A DNA stretch of 62,999 bases from Xanthomonas euvesicatoria pv. euvesicatoria. Lineage in GTDB: Bacteria > Pseudomonadota > Gammaproteobacteria > Xanthomonadales > Xanthomonadaceae. The position numbers and the translations under genes are program-made. The notes beneath the pieces are model-generated. The model was given only the letters and a program-made list of their open reading frames with translations, made no database searches and was not told where the DNA came from. Of this stretch, positions 1 through 9,520 are shown in pieces. Numbering within the stretch: the first letter of the stretch is position 1; the number at the start of each line of letters is the position of its first letter. The DNA lies in contig NZ_JAJIUJ010000080.1 of assembly GCF_020880415.1 (NCBI RefSeq), positions 1 through 62,999 of the forward strand. The letters run 5' to 3'.

Positions 1-1480
1 GCGTCTGCAGATAGTCTTCCAGGCGCTGCCGCCCGGCCGCATCGATCCGCAGGCCGAGCTTGCTGCGCCGCCACAGGATATCGTCGGCAGCCACCGCCCA
101 TTCATGTTGACGCAGGTAATCCACCTCGGCCTGGTACAGGTCCGCACCGAAGTGCGTGCCCAGATCGGCCAGGCTCTGCGCATCGCCAAGCAGTTGTTCG
201 GCGCAGGTGCCGTAGTTGCGCACCAGCCGCTGCGCGGTCGCCGCCGGCAGCCAGGGGCGACCGCGGCCGACGCGTTCCAGCAGGCTGGCGATATCGCGCT
301 GCTCGCCGCCTGGTAATGCCTCCCCACGTGCGGTCCACGCCGGCTTGCGTGCGCCCAGCGCGTGGGTGAGCCGGTCCACTGCCTCTTCGGCGAGCTTGCG
401 ATAGGTGGTCAGCTTGCCGCCGAACACGTTGAGCAACGGCGCACCCTCGGTGACCACTTCCAGCTGGTAATCGCGGGTCACTTCGGCTGCGTTGTCTTCG
501 GCGTCGTCCAGCAACGGGCGCACGCCGCTGTAGTTCCACACCACATCGGCGGGGGAGATCTGCTGCTGGAAATACAGGTTCACCGCATCGCACAGGTACT
601 GCACCTCGGCAGCATCGATCTTCGGCGCGGCGGGGTCGGCTTCGTAGTCCACGTCGGTGGTGCCGATCAAGGTGAAGTCGTGCTCGTAGGGGATGGCGAA
701 CACGATGCGCCGGTCCGGTTGCTGGAAGATGTACGCATGGTCGTGATCGAACAGCTTGGGCACCACGATATGGCTGCCCTTGACCAGCCGCAATGCGTGT
801 TCGTGCGGCACCGAGGCCACGGTGTCCAGGAACGCCACTGCCCAGGGGCCGGCCGCATTGGCGAGCGCGCGCGCCTGCACCGTGCGGCGGCGGCCCTCGC
901 GGTCTTCGAGCTCGGCATACCAGAAGCCGGCATCGTGCCAGGCGCCGACACAGCGCGTGCGCGTGTGGATCTTGGCGCCGCGCCTGGCGGCGTCCATCGC
1001 GTTGAGCACCACCAGCCGCGCGTCCTGCACCCAGGCGTCCGAATACACGAAGCCGGTGCGCAGCGATTCCTGCAGCGGCGCACCGACCGGGTGCGTCCGC
1101 AGCGACAGCCGCCGCGAGCGCGGCAGGCTGCGCTTGCTGCCGCCCAGATGGTCGTACAGGAACAGCCCGGCGCGGATCATCCATGCCGGGCGCAGGTGCG
1201 GTTGGTGGGGCAGCAGGAAGCGCAACGGCCAGATGATGTGCGGGGCCAGCCGCAGCAACACTTCGCGCTCGGCCAGTGCCTTGCCGACCAGCGCGAATTC
1301 GTACTGCTCCAGATAGCGCAGGCCGCCGTGAATGAGTTTGGTACTGGCGCTGCTGGTATGCGCGGCCAGGTCGTCCTGCTCGCACAGGCACACCGACAGA
1401 CCGCGCCCGGCCGCATCACGGGCAATGCCGACCCCGTTGATGCCGCCGCCGATTACCAGAAGATCGTACATCTCGCCCAT
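1..1480 (-). CDS. glpD: Aerobic glycerol-3-phosphate dehydrogenase (3' end outside window)
   Basis: FAD enzyme that oxidises sn-glycerol-3-phosphate to dihydroxyacetone phosphate at the inner membrane and passes electrons to quinone. The start MGEMYDLLVIGGG at 1480 gives the N-terminal dinucleotide-binding motif GGGINGVGIARDAAGRG, followed by TSSASTKLIHGGLRYLEQYEF, typical of GlpD. About 493 codons are visible without a stop. The family is about 500 aa, so only a few C-terminal residues should be missing beyond base 1. It lies downstream of glpR on the same strand, with GlpR-type operator motifs in the gap. This suggests substrate-induced expression. Confidence 0.93.
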   Translation of the reverse strand, partial: MGEMYDLLVIGGGINGVGIARDAAGRGLSVCLCEQDDLAAHTSSASTKLIHGGLRYLEQYEFALVGKALAEREVLLRLAPHIIWPLRFLLPHQPHLRPAWMIRAGLFLYDHLGGSKRSLPRSRRLSLRTHPVGAPLQESLRTGFVYSDAWVQDARLVVLNAMDAARRGAKIHTRTRCVGAWHDAGFWYAELEDREGRRRTVQARALANAAGPWAVAFLDTVASVPHEHALRLVKGSHIVVPKLFDHDHAYIFQQPDRRIVFAIPYEHDFTLIGTTDVDYEADPAAPKIDAAEVQYLCDAVNLYFQQQISPADVVWNYSGVRPLLDDAEDNAAEVTRDYQLEVVTEGAPLLNVFGGKLTTYRKLAEEAVDRLTHALGARKPAWTARGEALPGGEQRDIASLLERVGRGRPWLPAATAQRLVRNYGTCAEQLLGDAQSLADLGTHFGADLYQAEVDYLRQHEWAVAADDILWRRSKLGLRIDAAGRQRLEDYLQT

Positions 1481-1521
1481 CGGTGCCTCCGTCCGGGCGC
1501 GCTGATGAGCGAACCCAAGTT

Positions 1522-1550
1522 GTCATGTTCGAACATACTCGAACATCGAA
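1522..1550. promoter_or_regulatory. GlpR-type operator in front of glpD
   Basis: The stretch ATGTTCGAACAT (1525-1536) is a perfect 12-bp palindrome and is followed by a second CTCGAACAT half-site (1539-1547). Both resemble the TGTTCG/CGAACA arms of the known E. coli GlpR operator. They lie 45-70 bp upstream of the glpD start. Assignment to GlpR is inference from motif and position. Confidence 0.6.
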
Positions 1551-1689
1551 CCTTGCGGGGGCGTGAAGATGGACAGCTTTAGTATCAGCAGTGACGTACG
1601 CGCGAATCGGCTATGAAAGAGCGGATTAAGAGATGGCGTACCTATCAGGCCCAATGGTTTTCGGCGGCTATCACGTAAAAACGCTCAAA

Positions 1690-1703
1690 AACGAACATCG
1701 AAC
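1690..1703. promoter_or_regulatory. Additional GlpR-like half-sites next to the glpR stop
   Basis: AACGAACATCGAA just after the glpR stop repeats the CGAACAT arm seen at 1539-1547. It may be a second, looping or weaker GlpR site for glpD. No matching left arm was found, so it is only a half-site. Confidence 0.35.
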
Positions 1704-2513
1704 TCAGGCGGTTCCGTCCGCGTCCGCCAGGTGCACCCGGGTACCGGCCTCGGCCAGGACGCTCGCCAACTCCTGCGGCGGCGGCCGGTCGGTGAACCAG
1801 TCGTGCACCTGGGCGAGGGCGCCCAGCCGCACCATGGCGTTGCGACCGAACTTGCTGTGATCGGCGGCCAGCAGCACGTGCCGCGAGTGCTCGATGATGG
1901 CCTGCGCCACGCGCACTTCCTGGTAATCGAAATCCAGCAGGGTGCCGTCCAGATCGATACCGGAAATGCCGATCACCCCGAAGTCCACCTTGAACTGGCG
2001 GATCAGCTCCACCGTCGCCTCGCCGGTCACGCCTTGGTCGCGCCCGCGCACCACACCGCCGGCCACGATCACCTCGAAACTGGGGTTGGCGCTGAGCATC
2101 ACCGCCACGTTGAGGTTATTGGTGATCACGCGCAGCCCGCGGTGCTGCAGCAACGCGCGTGCGACTTCTTCGTTGGTGGTCCCCAGGTTGATGAACAGCG
2201 AGGCATCGTCGGGAATGAAACGCGCCACACGTGCGGCGATGTGCTGCTTTTCGCGGGCCTGCAGCGCTTTGCGTGCGGTGTAGGCCAGATTCTCCACGCT
2301 GGAGGGCATGCTGACGCCGCCGTGATAGCGGCGCAGCACGCCTGCATCGCAGAGCAAGGTCAGATCGCGGCGGATGGTCTGCGGCGTCACCTCGAAGCGT
2401 GTGGCCAAACCTTCGACCTCGGCAAAGCCCTGCTGCCGCACCAGCGCCACCAATTGCTCCTGGCGCGGGTTCAACGCCGGCGCCGGGACCGTCCTGTAGT
2501 GAGTCGACTCCAT
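1704..2513 (-). CDS. glpR: DeoR-family repressor, glycerol-3-phosphate regulon
   Basis: A 269-aa DeoR-family regulator. The N-terminal winged helix-turn-helix (about residues 12-60) contains LATRFEVTPQTIRRDL, the DeoR recognition helix signature. A sugar-phosphate sensor domain follows (GTTNEEVARALL, ITNNLNVA, IGISGIDLDG). The start MESTHYRTV at 2513 is chosen because domain homology begins soon after it; the frame stays open further upstream without conserved sequence. The adjacent co-directional glpD and the GlpR-like motifs between them support GlpR over other DeoR paralogues. Confidence 0.85.
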   Translation of the reverse strand: MESTHYRTVPAPALNPRQEQLVALVRQQGFAEVEGLATRFEVTPQTIRRDLTLLCDAGVLRRYHGGVSMPSSVENLAYTARKALQAREKQHIAARVARFIPDDASLFINLGTTNEEVARALLQHRGLRVITNNLNVAVMLSANPSFEVIVAGGVVRGRDQGVTGEATVELIRQFKVDFGVIGISGIDLDGTLLDFDYQEVRVAQAIIEHSRHVLLAADHSKFGRNAMVRLGALAQVHDWFTDRPPPQELASVLAEAGTRVHLADADGTA

Positions 2514-2873
2514 GCGCAGATGATCGCGCATACGCGTGAGGATGCAAACACGGCGGGGTGCACGCTGAGCGCGACAGGGGCTTGCCGGCGAACATCGGCC
2601 TGAAGCGGTGCACGCGTGGCGACATGCCGGACGCGCTGCGCTGAGGCTGCACGGTTCTGGAGGCATACGATTACCCGGCAGGCTCGGCCAGGGCTCGGTA
2701 AAGATCGCCGCCTTCGGTGTGTGCGTGCTGAAGCGCCAACGAGCAGGTGGCCAGCAACGCGCGGACACGCAGTGGGTCGTGCCGATGAAACGCGGGCGCC
2801 GCAAACGCGTTGCTCGCTGAAGCCCAGTATCGACCGCAACCGCCGGACGATGCGCAGCCGGCCGGATGCCGGC
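2514..2873. other. Intergenic, no gene seen
   Basis: This 360-bp gap separates glpR from the vanB stop. Open frames here are short and lack coherent protein features. No clear terminator or operator was recognised. Confidence 0.5.
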
Positions 2874-3857
2874 TCAGCCCAGCTTGCTGCGATAGCCGGT
2901 GTCGATGCTGATGCTGCCGCCTACCGCACGCGACACGCAGGCACAGAGCTTGCGATTCTCCCGGCGCTGCTCGTCGCTGAAGAACACGTCGCGGTGATCG
3001 ATATCGGCGGAGCTGTCCAGCACGTCCACCGCGCACAGCCCGCATTCGCCACGGCGGCACTCGGCGATCAGCTCCACCCCGGCGTCGGCCAGTGCGTCCA
3101 GCATCGATTCGTTTTCAGCGACCGGCACTTCCAGGCCCAGCCCCGGCAATTTCACCACGAACGCCTGCGCCGGCACCCGCCCGCTATTGCCGAAGGTTTC
3201 GAAGTGCAGGCGCGCACGCGGCCGGCCGGCGGCGTGCCAGTGCTGGCGTACCGCCTCGAGCATGCCCAGCGGCCCGCACACATACACCTCGGCATTGGGC
3301 GACAGGCGCGCCAGTTCGGCAGCCAGATCCGGCGGGCCGGCGCTGTCGTCGCATTGCAGTTGCAAACGTTCGCCTAGCAGTGCTTCCAGCGTGTCGACAT
3401 ACGCCATTGCGCTGCGCGAGCGGCCGGCGTACAGCAGACGGAACGCGCGGTGGCCACGCGCCAGCCGCTGCGCCATGCCGACGATCGGGGTGATGCCGAT
3501 GCCGCCGGCAATCAGCAGGATTTCCTCGCCGCTTTCATCCAGCGCGAAGTTGTTGCTGGGCGGCGACATCTCCACCACATCGCCCGGCGCAAGCGTCCAC
3601 ATATGCAGCGAGCCGCCGCGGCTGTCGGGCATTTGCCGCACTGCGATCTGGTAGTACCCGTCGGCACGCGGTTCGCCCACCAGCGAATACGAGCGCACAT
3701 CGTCGCGACCATGCAGCTGCACACGAAAATCCACATGGCTGCCCACCTCGAAGCTGCGTGCAGCGGCGCCGGGATCGAGCACGATTTCGCGCACGCCCGG
3801 GCAGGCGTCGGCAATGCTGACGACGCGGGCACGATGCCACTGGGTGTCTTTACGCAT
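2874..3857 (-). CDS. vanB: Vanillate O-demethylase oxidoreductase subunit
   Basis: Reductase partner of VanA. It moves electrons from NAD(P)H through flavin and a plant-type [2Fe-2S] centre to the Rieske oxygenase. The 327-aa protein has an N-terminal flavin-binding barrel (RSYSLVGEP, about 55-63), an NAD-binding part (AGGIGITPIVGMAQRLARG, about 117-135; VYVCGPLGML) and a C-terminal ferredoxin domain with cysteines in CRRGECGLC plus the distal KLCAC. It lies 100 bp downstream of vanA on the same strand, so co-transcription is likely. Length and domain order match VanB. Confidence 0.92.
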   Translation of the reverse strand: MRKDTQWHRARVVSIADACPGVREIVLDPGAAARSFEVGSHVDFRVQLHGRDDVRSYSLVGEPRADGYYQIAVRQMPDSRGGSLHMWTLAPGDVVEMSPPSNNFALDESGEEILLIAGGIGITPIVGMAQRLARGHRAFRLLYAGRSRSAMAYVDTLEALLGERLQLQCDDSAGPPDLAAELARLSPNAEVYVCGPLGMLEAVRQHWHAAGRPRARLHFETFGNSGRVPAQAFVVKLPGLGLEVPVAENESMLDALADAGVELIAECRRGECGLCAVDVLDSSADIDHRDVFFSDEQRRENRKLCACVSRAVGGSISIDTGYRSKLG

Positions 3858-3957
3858 GGAGGGCTCCGGGCAATGAGGTCTGCCGGCCGGCGCCGGCTGT
3901 GACGGCGCCGCAATGCGGCGCTGTGAGCGATGAGATGGCTGGCCGCATGCGAAGTGC

Positions 3958-5034
3958 TTAGCCCACCATGCGCAGCGACAGATCCTGCGCGCGTTGTTCC
4001 TGTGCGATCAGGCGGTCGATCACGCGTCGCGCCCACATCCCGCCGGCATCGACGTTGAGGTTGTAGAAAGTGTGATCCGGATGCGCATCGATGGCGCGTT
4101 GCTGCGCTTCCAGCACTGCTTCGTCTTCGCCGAACACGCCTGTCACGCCGTCGCGGGTGAGCGTGGTCAGCGACTGGTCGTGCAGCGCGTAGTTGCGCAT
4201 GAATGCCCAGAAGTAATGGCAGGTGGTGTCGGTTTCGGGCGTGATGGTGTTGAGCACGTAGCCGTTGACGCCCTGGCTGCGATCGCCCTCTGGCGCACCG
4301 GTGCCGGCAATGGCCACGCCCACATCGATGGCGATGGTGGAGGGTGCCTCGAAACGGATGATCTGCCAACGATCGACCTTGCCGCGATAGTCCAGATGGC
4401 GGGCGATCTGGCTGGCCCAGAACGGCGGCGGGTCGATGTTGCGCATCCAGCGCGACACGATGACGCCGCGATCGCCATGCACCACATCGAAGGGCGCTTC
4501 GGCCACTTCGTCCTGGCCGATGCTGGAGCCGTGCACGAAGGTCTCGTGGGTCAGGTCCATCAGGTTGTCCAGCACCAGCCGATAGTCGCACTTGGCATGG
4601 ATGGTGCGGCCATCGCCGGCCCAGGCCGGGTCGTGCGACCAGTGCAGATCGGGAATCAGGCGCGTATCGGCCTTGGCCGGGTCGCCCGGCCAGATCCACA
4701 CGTAGCGGTGCTTTTCGGCAACCGGGAAGCTGCGCACGCAGGCCGAGGGGTTGATGGTGTCCTGCGAGGGCATGTGCACGCAGCGCCCCTGCGTGTTGTA
4801 GACCAGCCCGTGATAGCCGCACACCACATCGTCGCCGCGCAGCTTGCCCATGGATAAGGGCACCAGCCTATGCCAGCACGCGTCTTCGAGCGCGACCACC
4901 GCACCGGCGGTGGTGCGGTAGACCACCACGTCCAGGTTGCAGAGCTTGCGCGGGCTGAGCACGTGCTTGATCTCATGGTCCCAGGCAACGGCGTACCACG
5001 CGTTGAGGGGAAACAGCGGCTTGGACTGCGACAT
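3958..5034 (-). CDS. vanA: Vanillate O-demethylase oxygenase subunit
   Basis: Rieske non-heme iron oxygenase that demethylates vanillate to protocatechuate, the substrate of the pca genes next door. The N-terminal Rieske motif is visible as CWH and CGYH (about residues 47-70), and the iron-binding region as DNLMDLTHETFVH. The start MSQSKPLFPLNAWYAVAWD at 5034 is preferred over an upstream ATG (5061) because an AGGAG ribosome site lies about 8 bases before it. This gives 358 aa, usual for VanA. It is divergent from pcaI across a 251-bp control region. Confidence 0.93.
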   Translation of the reverse strand: MSQSKPLFPLNAWYAVAWDHEIKHVLSPRKLCNLDVVVYRTTAGAVVALEDACWHRLVPLSMGKLRGDDVVCGYHGLVYNTQGRCVHMPSQDTINPSACVRSFPVAEKHRYVWIWPGDPAKADTRLIPDLHWSHDPAWAGDGRTIHAKCDYRLVLDNLMDLTHETFVHGSSIGQDEVAEAPFDVVHGDRGVIVSRWMRNIDPPPFWASQIARHLDYRGKVDRWQIIRFEAPSTIAIDVGVAIAGTGAPEGDRSQGVNGYVLNTITPETDTTCHYFWAFMRNYALHDQSLTTLTRDGVTGVFGEDEAVLEAQQRAIDAHPDHTFYNLNVDAGGMWARRVIDRLIAQEQRAQDLSLRMVG

Positions 5035-5142
5035 GACCGTGACTCCTGGGTATGTAGGCAACCTGGATGCGACGCGGCGTGTGCCGGCCCGCAGCTAGTT
5101 GGCGCGCATCGCAATGCTGGCGTCTGCTTGCGAGCGAAGTTA

Positions 5143-5150
5143 TGTATACA
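5143..5150. promoter_or_regulatory. TGTATACA palindrome in vanA-pcaI gap
   Basis: A perfect 8-bp palindrome lies about 110 bp upstream of vanA. Its position suits a vanA operator, for example for a GntR-type VanR, but no regulator gene for it is in the window. The assignment is inference only. Confidence 0.3.
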
Positions 5151-5211
5151 CCGGAGACAATGTGGGCGCGTTACGCACCTGCCAAAACTGTGCGAATATC
5201 GATTTGAATTA

Positions 5212-5222
5212 CCGATTATCGG
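5212..5222. promoter_or_regulatory. PcaR-type operator upstream of pcaI
   Basis: CCGATTATCGG is an 11-bp palindrome with a single central base. Its reverse complement carries CGATAATCG, the core of the 15-bp site known for the IclR regulator PcaR in Pseudomonas putida. It lies 64 bp before the pcaI start, and an IclR gene closes the pca cluster at 13931-14791. Confidence 0.6.
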
Positions 5223-5285
5223 ATTGACCGCTTCGCTGGCCGCGCCTACCGTGACCCCACGCTCGCTGTGCTGGAAGGGAACGCA

Positions 5286-6149
5286 ATGGCCGAAATCGTC
5301 GCTCTCGCGGATGCGGTGTCGCAGCTGATCGCCGATGGCGATTGTGTAGCGATGGAAGGCTTCACCCACCTGATTCCACATGCCGCCGGGCACGAAGTGA
5401 TCCGCCAGCGCAAGCGCGCGCTACGTCTGGTGCGCATGACTCCCGACCTGATCTACGACCAGTTGATCGGCGCCGGTTGCGCTGCGGCGCTGCGGTTCTC
5501 CTGGGGCGGCAATCCCGGCGTCGGTTCGTTGCACCGGCTGCGCGATGCGGTGGAACACGCCTGGCCGCAGCCGCTGCAGATTCGCGAACACAGCCACGCC
5601 GATATGGCCAATGCCTATGTGGCCGGTGCGTCGGGGCTGCCGTTTGCAGTGCTGCGTGGGTATGTCGGCTCGGATCTGCCGCGCGTCAACGACAGCATCA
5701 AGTTCCTGCAATGCCCGTATACCGGCCAAACGCTGGCCACCACGCCGGCAGTCAATCCCGATGTCGCCGTGATCCACGCCCAGCGGGCCGACCGCCGCGG
5801 CAACGTATTGCTCTGGGGCATTCTGGGCGTGCAGAAGGAAGCCGCATTGGCAGCGCGCAAGGTGATCGTGACGGTGGAAGAGATCGTCGACAGCCTGGAC
5901 GCGCCGCCCAATGCCTGCATCCTGCCGCGTTGGGTTGTCGATGCGGTCTGCGTTGTCCCTAGTGGCGCGGCGCCCTCGTATGCGCATGGCTACTACGCGC
6001 GCGACAATCGGTTCTATCTGGCCTGGGATGCGATCGCGCGCAACCGTGCGACGTTCCAGGCCTGGATCCAGACGCATATTCTCGACACCGACGATTTCGC
6101 CGGTTTTCAGCGCGTGTATGCACAGTCCCAGCAACAGGTGGCCGCATGA
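5286..6149 (+). CDS. pcaI: 3-oxoadipate CoA-transferase subunit A
   Basis: First subunit of the enzyme that moves CoA from succinyl-CoA to 3-oxoadipate, the penultimate step of the beta-ketoadipate pathway. The 287-aa protein starts [14 protein letters not shown], with a GGAAGGGA ribosome site 5 bases upstream. Family I CoA-transferase features are visible ([20 protein letters not shown] near the N-terminus, [11 protein letters not shown]). It is the first gene of the plus-strand pca operon and overlaps pcaJ by 4 bases. The operon promoter and PcaR-like site lie just upstream. Confidence 0.92.
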   Translation: MAEIVALADAVSQLIADGDCVAMEGFTHLIPHAAGHEVIRQRKRALRLVRMTPDLIYDQLIGAGCAAALRFSWGGNPGVGSLHRLRDAVEHAWPQPLQIREHSHADMANAYVAGASGLPFAVLRGYVGSDLPRVNDSIKFLQCPYTGQTLATTPAVNPDVAVIHAQRADRRGNVLLWGILGVQKEAALAARKVIVTVEEIVDSLDAPPNACILPRWVVDAVCVVPSGAAPSYAHGYYARDNRFYLAWDAIARNRATFQAWIQTHILDTDDFAGFQRVYAQSQQQVAA

Positions 6150-6934
6150 GCGCCTACAGCACCAACGAGATGATGACGGTGGCTGCCGCGCGTCGCCTGC
6201 CCGATGGCGCAGTGTGTTTTGTCGGCATCGGCTTGCCGTCCACTGCCGCCAACCTGGCTCGGCTGACGCATGCACCGGACGTCACCTTGATTTACGAATC
6301 CGGCCCGATCGGTGCGCGCCCGCAGGTGTTGCCACTCTCGATCGGCGACGGCGAGCTGGCCGAAACCGCCGCCACCGTGGTCTCCACGCCAGAGATCTTC
6401 CGCTACTGGCTGCAGGGCGGGCGCGTGGATGTGGGCTTTCTGGGGGCGGCGCAGATCGATCGGTACGCCAACCTCAACACCACCGTGATTGGCTCCTACG
6501 CTGCGCCGAAAACGCGCTTGCCCGGCGCCGGTGGCGCGCCGGAAATTGCCGCCAGCGCCAAGCGGGTGTTCATCATCATGCGCCAATCCGAACGCAGCTT
6601 CGTGTCGCGGTTGGACTTCATCACCACGGTCGGGCATCTGGACGGTGGCGATGCGCGCGCGCGCGCCGGCCTCCCCGGCGCCGGCCCGACCGTGGTCGTC
6701 ACCGACCTGTGCGTGATGGAACCCGACCCCGTGACCCGCGAACTCACCGTGACCTCGCTGCATCCCGGCGCCACGCGCGAGCAGGTCAGCGCGGCGACCG
6801 GGTGGCCGATCCGGTTCGCCGCCGACCTTGCACAAACCACGCCGCCCAGTACCGCCGAGCTGGATGCCTTGCGCGCGCTGCAGGCACGCACCGATGCAGC
6901 GCATGGTGTGCAGGCAATGGGAGCCCAGGCATGA
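6146..6934 (+). CDS. pcaJ: 3-oxoadipate CoA-transferase subunit B
   Basis: Second CoA-transferase subunit, 262 aa, translationally coupled to pcaI by an ATGA overlap. It begins [18 protein letters not shown] and contains the beta-subunit features [21 protein letters not shown] and [10 protein letters not shown]. The glutamate of the YESG segment is the expected catalytic residue of family I CoA-transferases. Its stop overlaps the pcaF start (ATGA), so I, J and F are tightly coupled. Confidence 0.92.
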   Translation: MSAYSTNEMMTVAAARRLPDGAVCFVGIGLPSTAANLARLTHAPDVTLIYESGPIGARPQVLPLSIGDGELAETAATVVSTPEIFRYWLQGGRVDVGFLGAAQIDRYANLNTTVIGSYAAPKTRLPGAGGAPEIAASAKRVFIIMRQSERSFVSRLDFITTVGHLDGGDARARAGLPGAGPTVVVTDLCVMEPDPVTRELTVTSLHPGATREQVSAATGWPIRFAADLAQTTPPSTAELDALRALQARTDAAHGVQAMGAQA

Positions 6935-8139
6935 GTGAGGTGTACCTGATCGATGGCATCCGCACGCCGATCGGCCGTTACGGTGGCGCCTTGTCCAGCG
7001 TGCGCGCCGACGATCTGGGCGCAGTGCCCATCGCCGCATTGCTGGCGCGGCAGTCGCAGCTGGAGCCGGCCTCAATCGACGATGTGTACCTGGGCTGCGC
7101 CAACCAGGCCGGCGAAGACAATCGCAATGTCGCGCGTATGAGCCTGTTGCTGGCCGGGCTGCCGTCTTCGGTGCCGGGCAGCACGCTCAATCGCCTGTGC
7201 GGCTCGGGCTTGGACGCGATCGGCACGGTAGCGCGCGGCATCCGTGCCGGCGAACTGGATCTTGCCATTGCCGGCGGCGTCGAATCGATGTCGCGCGCGC
7301 CGTGGGTGATGGGCAAGGCCGACAGCGCCTTCGCCCGCACCCAGCAGCTGGAAGACACCACCATGGGCTGGCGCTTCATCAATCCGCGCCTGCAGGCGGT
7401 CTATGGCACCGAACTGATGGGTGAAACGGCGGAAAACGTGGCGCAGCGGTACGCCATCGCGCGCGAAGACCAGGATGCGTTCGCACTGCGCAGCCAGCAA
7501 CGCGTGGCGGCGGCGCAGGCAGCCGGTTTCTTCGATGCGGAAATCACCCCGGTGGCCGTGGCAGCACGCAAGGGCGGCGATGCCTCCACGGTCAAACACG
7601 ATGAAGCGCCGCGGCCCAACACCACCGCCGACATGCTGGCCAAGCTCAAACCGGTGTTCCGCCAGCCCGGCACCGTCACGGCCGGCAATGCCTCCGGTCT
7701 CAACGATGGCGCCGCTGCCTTGCTGCTGGCCTCGGCGCAGGCCGTGCAGACCCACCGGCTGACGCCGCGCGCGCGCGTGCTGGGGTTCGCCTCGGCGGGC
7801 GTGGAGCCGGCGTACATGGGCATCGGCCCGGTGCCGGCCACCCAGCGCCTGCTGGCGCGCTTGCACCTGCGCATCGCGCAGTTCGATGCGATCGAACTCA
7901 ATGAAGCCTTCGCTGCGCAGGCGCTGGCCTGCACGCGTGCATTGGGCCTGGCCGACGATGCCGCACACGTCAATGCCAACGGTGGCGCCATTGCGCTCGG
8001 GCATCCGCTCGGCATGAGCGGCGCGCGGCTGGCGCTGACCTTGCTGCGGCAGCTGGAGGCGGGCAACGGGCGACTCGGGCTGGCCAGCATGTGCATCGGA
8101 GTGGGGCAGGGCGTGGCGTTGGCGATCGAGCGCCTGTGA
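6931..8139 (+). CDS. pcaF: 3-oxoadipyl-CoA thiolase
   Basis: Last enzyme of the pathway, cleaving 3-oxoadipyl-CoA to succinyl-CoA and acetyl-CoA. The 402-aa protein starts [19 protein letters not shown]. The acylated cysteine lies in [12 protein letters not shown] (Cys90). The C-terminal signatures [19 protein letters not shown] and [10 protein letters not shown] carry the catalytic His and Cys. The start overlaps the pcaJ stop by four bases. The long opposite-strand open frames over this gene are GC-driven shadows. Confidence 0.94.
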   Translation: MSEVYLIDGIRTPIGRYGGALSSVRADDLGAVPIAALLARQSQLEPASIDDVYLGCANQAGEDNRNVARMSLLLAGLPSSVPGSTLNRLCGSGLDAIGTVARGIRAGELDLAIAGGVESMSRAPWVMGKADSAFARTQQLEDTTMGWRFINPRLQAVYGTELMGETAENVAQRYAIAREDQDAFALRSQQRVAAAQAAGFFDAEITPVAVAARKGGDASTVKHDEAPRPNTTADMLAKLKPVFRQPGTVTAGNASGLNDGAAALLLASAQAVQTHRLTPRARVLGFASAGVEPAYMGIGPVPATQRLLARLHLRIAQFDAIELNEAFAAQALACTRALGLADDAAHVNANGGAIALGHPLGMSGARLALTLLRQLEAGNGRLGLASMCIGVGQGVALAIERL

Positions 8140-8217
8140 ACCGGCTGTTGCAACCTCCCTCCTCCTTCCCTTGCACCCATGTTGTTCTGGTCGTCTTGTT
8201 GCCGACGGAGATTCAAG

Positions 8218-8952
8218 ATGCGCGATCCCACCGCTGACCAACCTGCCATCGCTGACCCGCTGCTCGGCTACCGCCGCAGCCGGCCCGGGACACAGCCGGC
8301 CTACCTGCATCCGGCATACGCTTCCACCACGTTGCGAGGGCCTACGCGTGATCCGATCGACCTGCCGGTCACGCTGTCGGAAGTCACCGGCCCGCGGCTG
8401 GATCGGCTCACGCTGGGCGCGCACGCGGCCGATCTCACTGCAGGGTTCAGTGGCGCGCCGCTGGGCGAGCGCATCATCGTCTCCGGCCGCGTGCTCGACG
8501 AAAACGGCAGGCCGGTCCGCAACAGCGTGGTGGAAGTGTGGCAATGCAACGCGGCTGGTCGCTACCAGCACGCTGGCGATCGGCACGATGCACCGCTGGA
8601 CCCCAACTTCCGCGGTACCGGCCAGGTGCTGACCGATGAGCACGGCCGCTACAGTTTCAAGACCATCAAGCCGGGCGCGTATCCGTGGCGCAATCACTAC
8701 AACGCCTGGCGGCCGGCGCACATCCATTTTTCGTTGCACGGCGATGGCATCGGGCAGCGGCTGGTCACCCAGATGTATTTCCCCGGCGACCCGCTGCTGG
8801 CGCACGACCCCATCTTCAACTGTGTCGACGATGCGCTGGCGCGCGAACGCATGGTGTCCAGTTTCGACTGGGAAAACGCGGTTAGCGAGTACGCGTTGGC
8901 CTACCGCTTCGACATCGTCTTGCGCGGTCGCAAGCAAACGGTCTGGGAGTGA
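8218..8952 (+). CDS. pcaH: Protocatechuate 3,4-dioxygenase beta subunit
   Basis: Beta subunit of the ring-cleaving Fe(III) intradiol dioxygenase that converts protocatechuate to 3-carboxy-cis,cis-muconate. The iron ligands are visible: a Tyr in NHYNAWRPAHIHFS, the two His of HIH in the same motif, and a further Tyr upstream. The start MRDPTADQPAIADPLLGY at 8218 follows a GGAG ribosome site and gives 244 aa, close to the usual 240. An upstream ATG (8179) would add residues without homology. pcaG follows after 4 bases. Confidence 0.93.
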   Translation: MRDPTADQPAIADPLLGYRRSRPGTQPAYLHPAYASTTLRGPTRDPIDLPVTLSEVTGPRLDRLTLGAHAADLTAGFSGAPLGERIIVSGRVLDENGRPVRNSVVEVWQCNAAGRYQHAGDRHDAPLDPNFRGTGQVLTDEHGRYSFKTIKPGAYPWRNHYNAWRPAHIHFSLHGDGIGQRLVTQMYFPGDPLLAHDPIFNCVDDALARERMVSSFDWENAVSEYALAYRFDIVLRGRKQTVWE

Positions 8953-8956
8953 CACG

Positions 8957-9520
8957 ATGAGCCTGCATGCAACGCCGTCGCAGACCGTCGGCCCGTATTA
9001 CCGACTGGGATTGGAGCCGCTGTATCGCCAACAGATCGCACCTGCGCAGGCTGCGGGCACGCATGTGCAGATCAGCGGTTGCATCTTCGATGGCGCCGGC
9101 GCGCCAGTGGCCGATGCGGTGCTGGAAGTGTGGCAAGCCGATGCTGCGGGCATCTATGCGCATGTGGCCGACGGTCGCTGCGAGGCCCACGACCCCAGCT
9201 TCGACGGCTGGGGCCGCGTGCCCACCGATGCCAACGGGCGTTTTACCTTCAGCACCATCAAGCCGGGCAGGGTGGCGGGCCCGGACGGCAAGCAGCAGGC
9301 GGCGCATCTGACGGTGCTGGTCTTCATGCGCGGCCTCTTGCGCGGGGTGTCGACGCGGCTGTATTTCGCCGACGACCCACAGCTGGGCAGCGACCCGATC
9401 CTGGCGCTGGTGCCGGCCGAGCGGCGCGCCACCTTGCTGGCCCAGCCGCATCCAGGCAGTGCGTACACGTGGGACATCCACATGCAGGGCGACGCGGAAA
9501 CGGTGTTCTTCCGCTATTGA
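8957..9520 (+). CDS. pcaG: Protocatechuate 3,4-dioxygenase alpha subunit
   Basis: Alpha subunit of the dioxygenase, 187 aa, starting MSLHATPSQTVGPYYRLGL. It shares the intradiol fold (VQISGCIFDGAGAPVADAVLEVWQAD) with PcaH but lacks the HIH iron motif, as expected for the non-catalytic chain; AAHLTVLVFMRG stands in its place. It overlaps nothing and sits 4 bases after pcaH. Confidence 0.93.
   Translation: MSLHATPSQTVGPYYRLGLEPLYRQQIAPAQAAGTHVQISGCIFDGAGAPVADAVLEVWQADAAGIYAHVADGRCEAHDPSFDGWGRVPTDANGRFTFSTIKPGRVAGPDGKQQAAHLTVLVFMRGLLRGVSTRLYFADDPQLGSDPILALVPAERRATLLAQPHPGSAYTWDIHMQGDAETVFFRY

Noticed and set aside
7072..8955. 627-aa open frame on the minus strand across pcaF/pcaH
   Set aside because: It mirrors real genes on the plus strand with motif-level support; the composition (Arg/Gln/His-rich) is that of a GC-driven antisense shadow.
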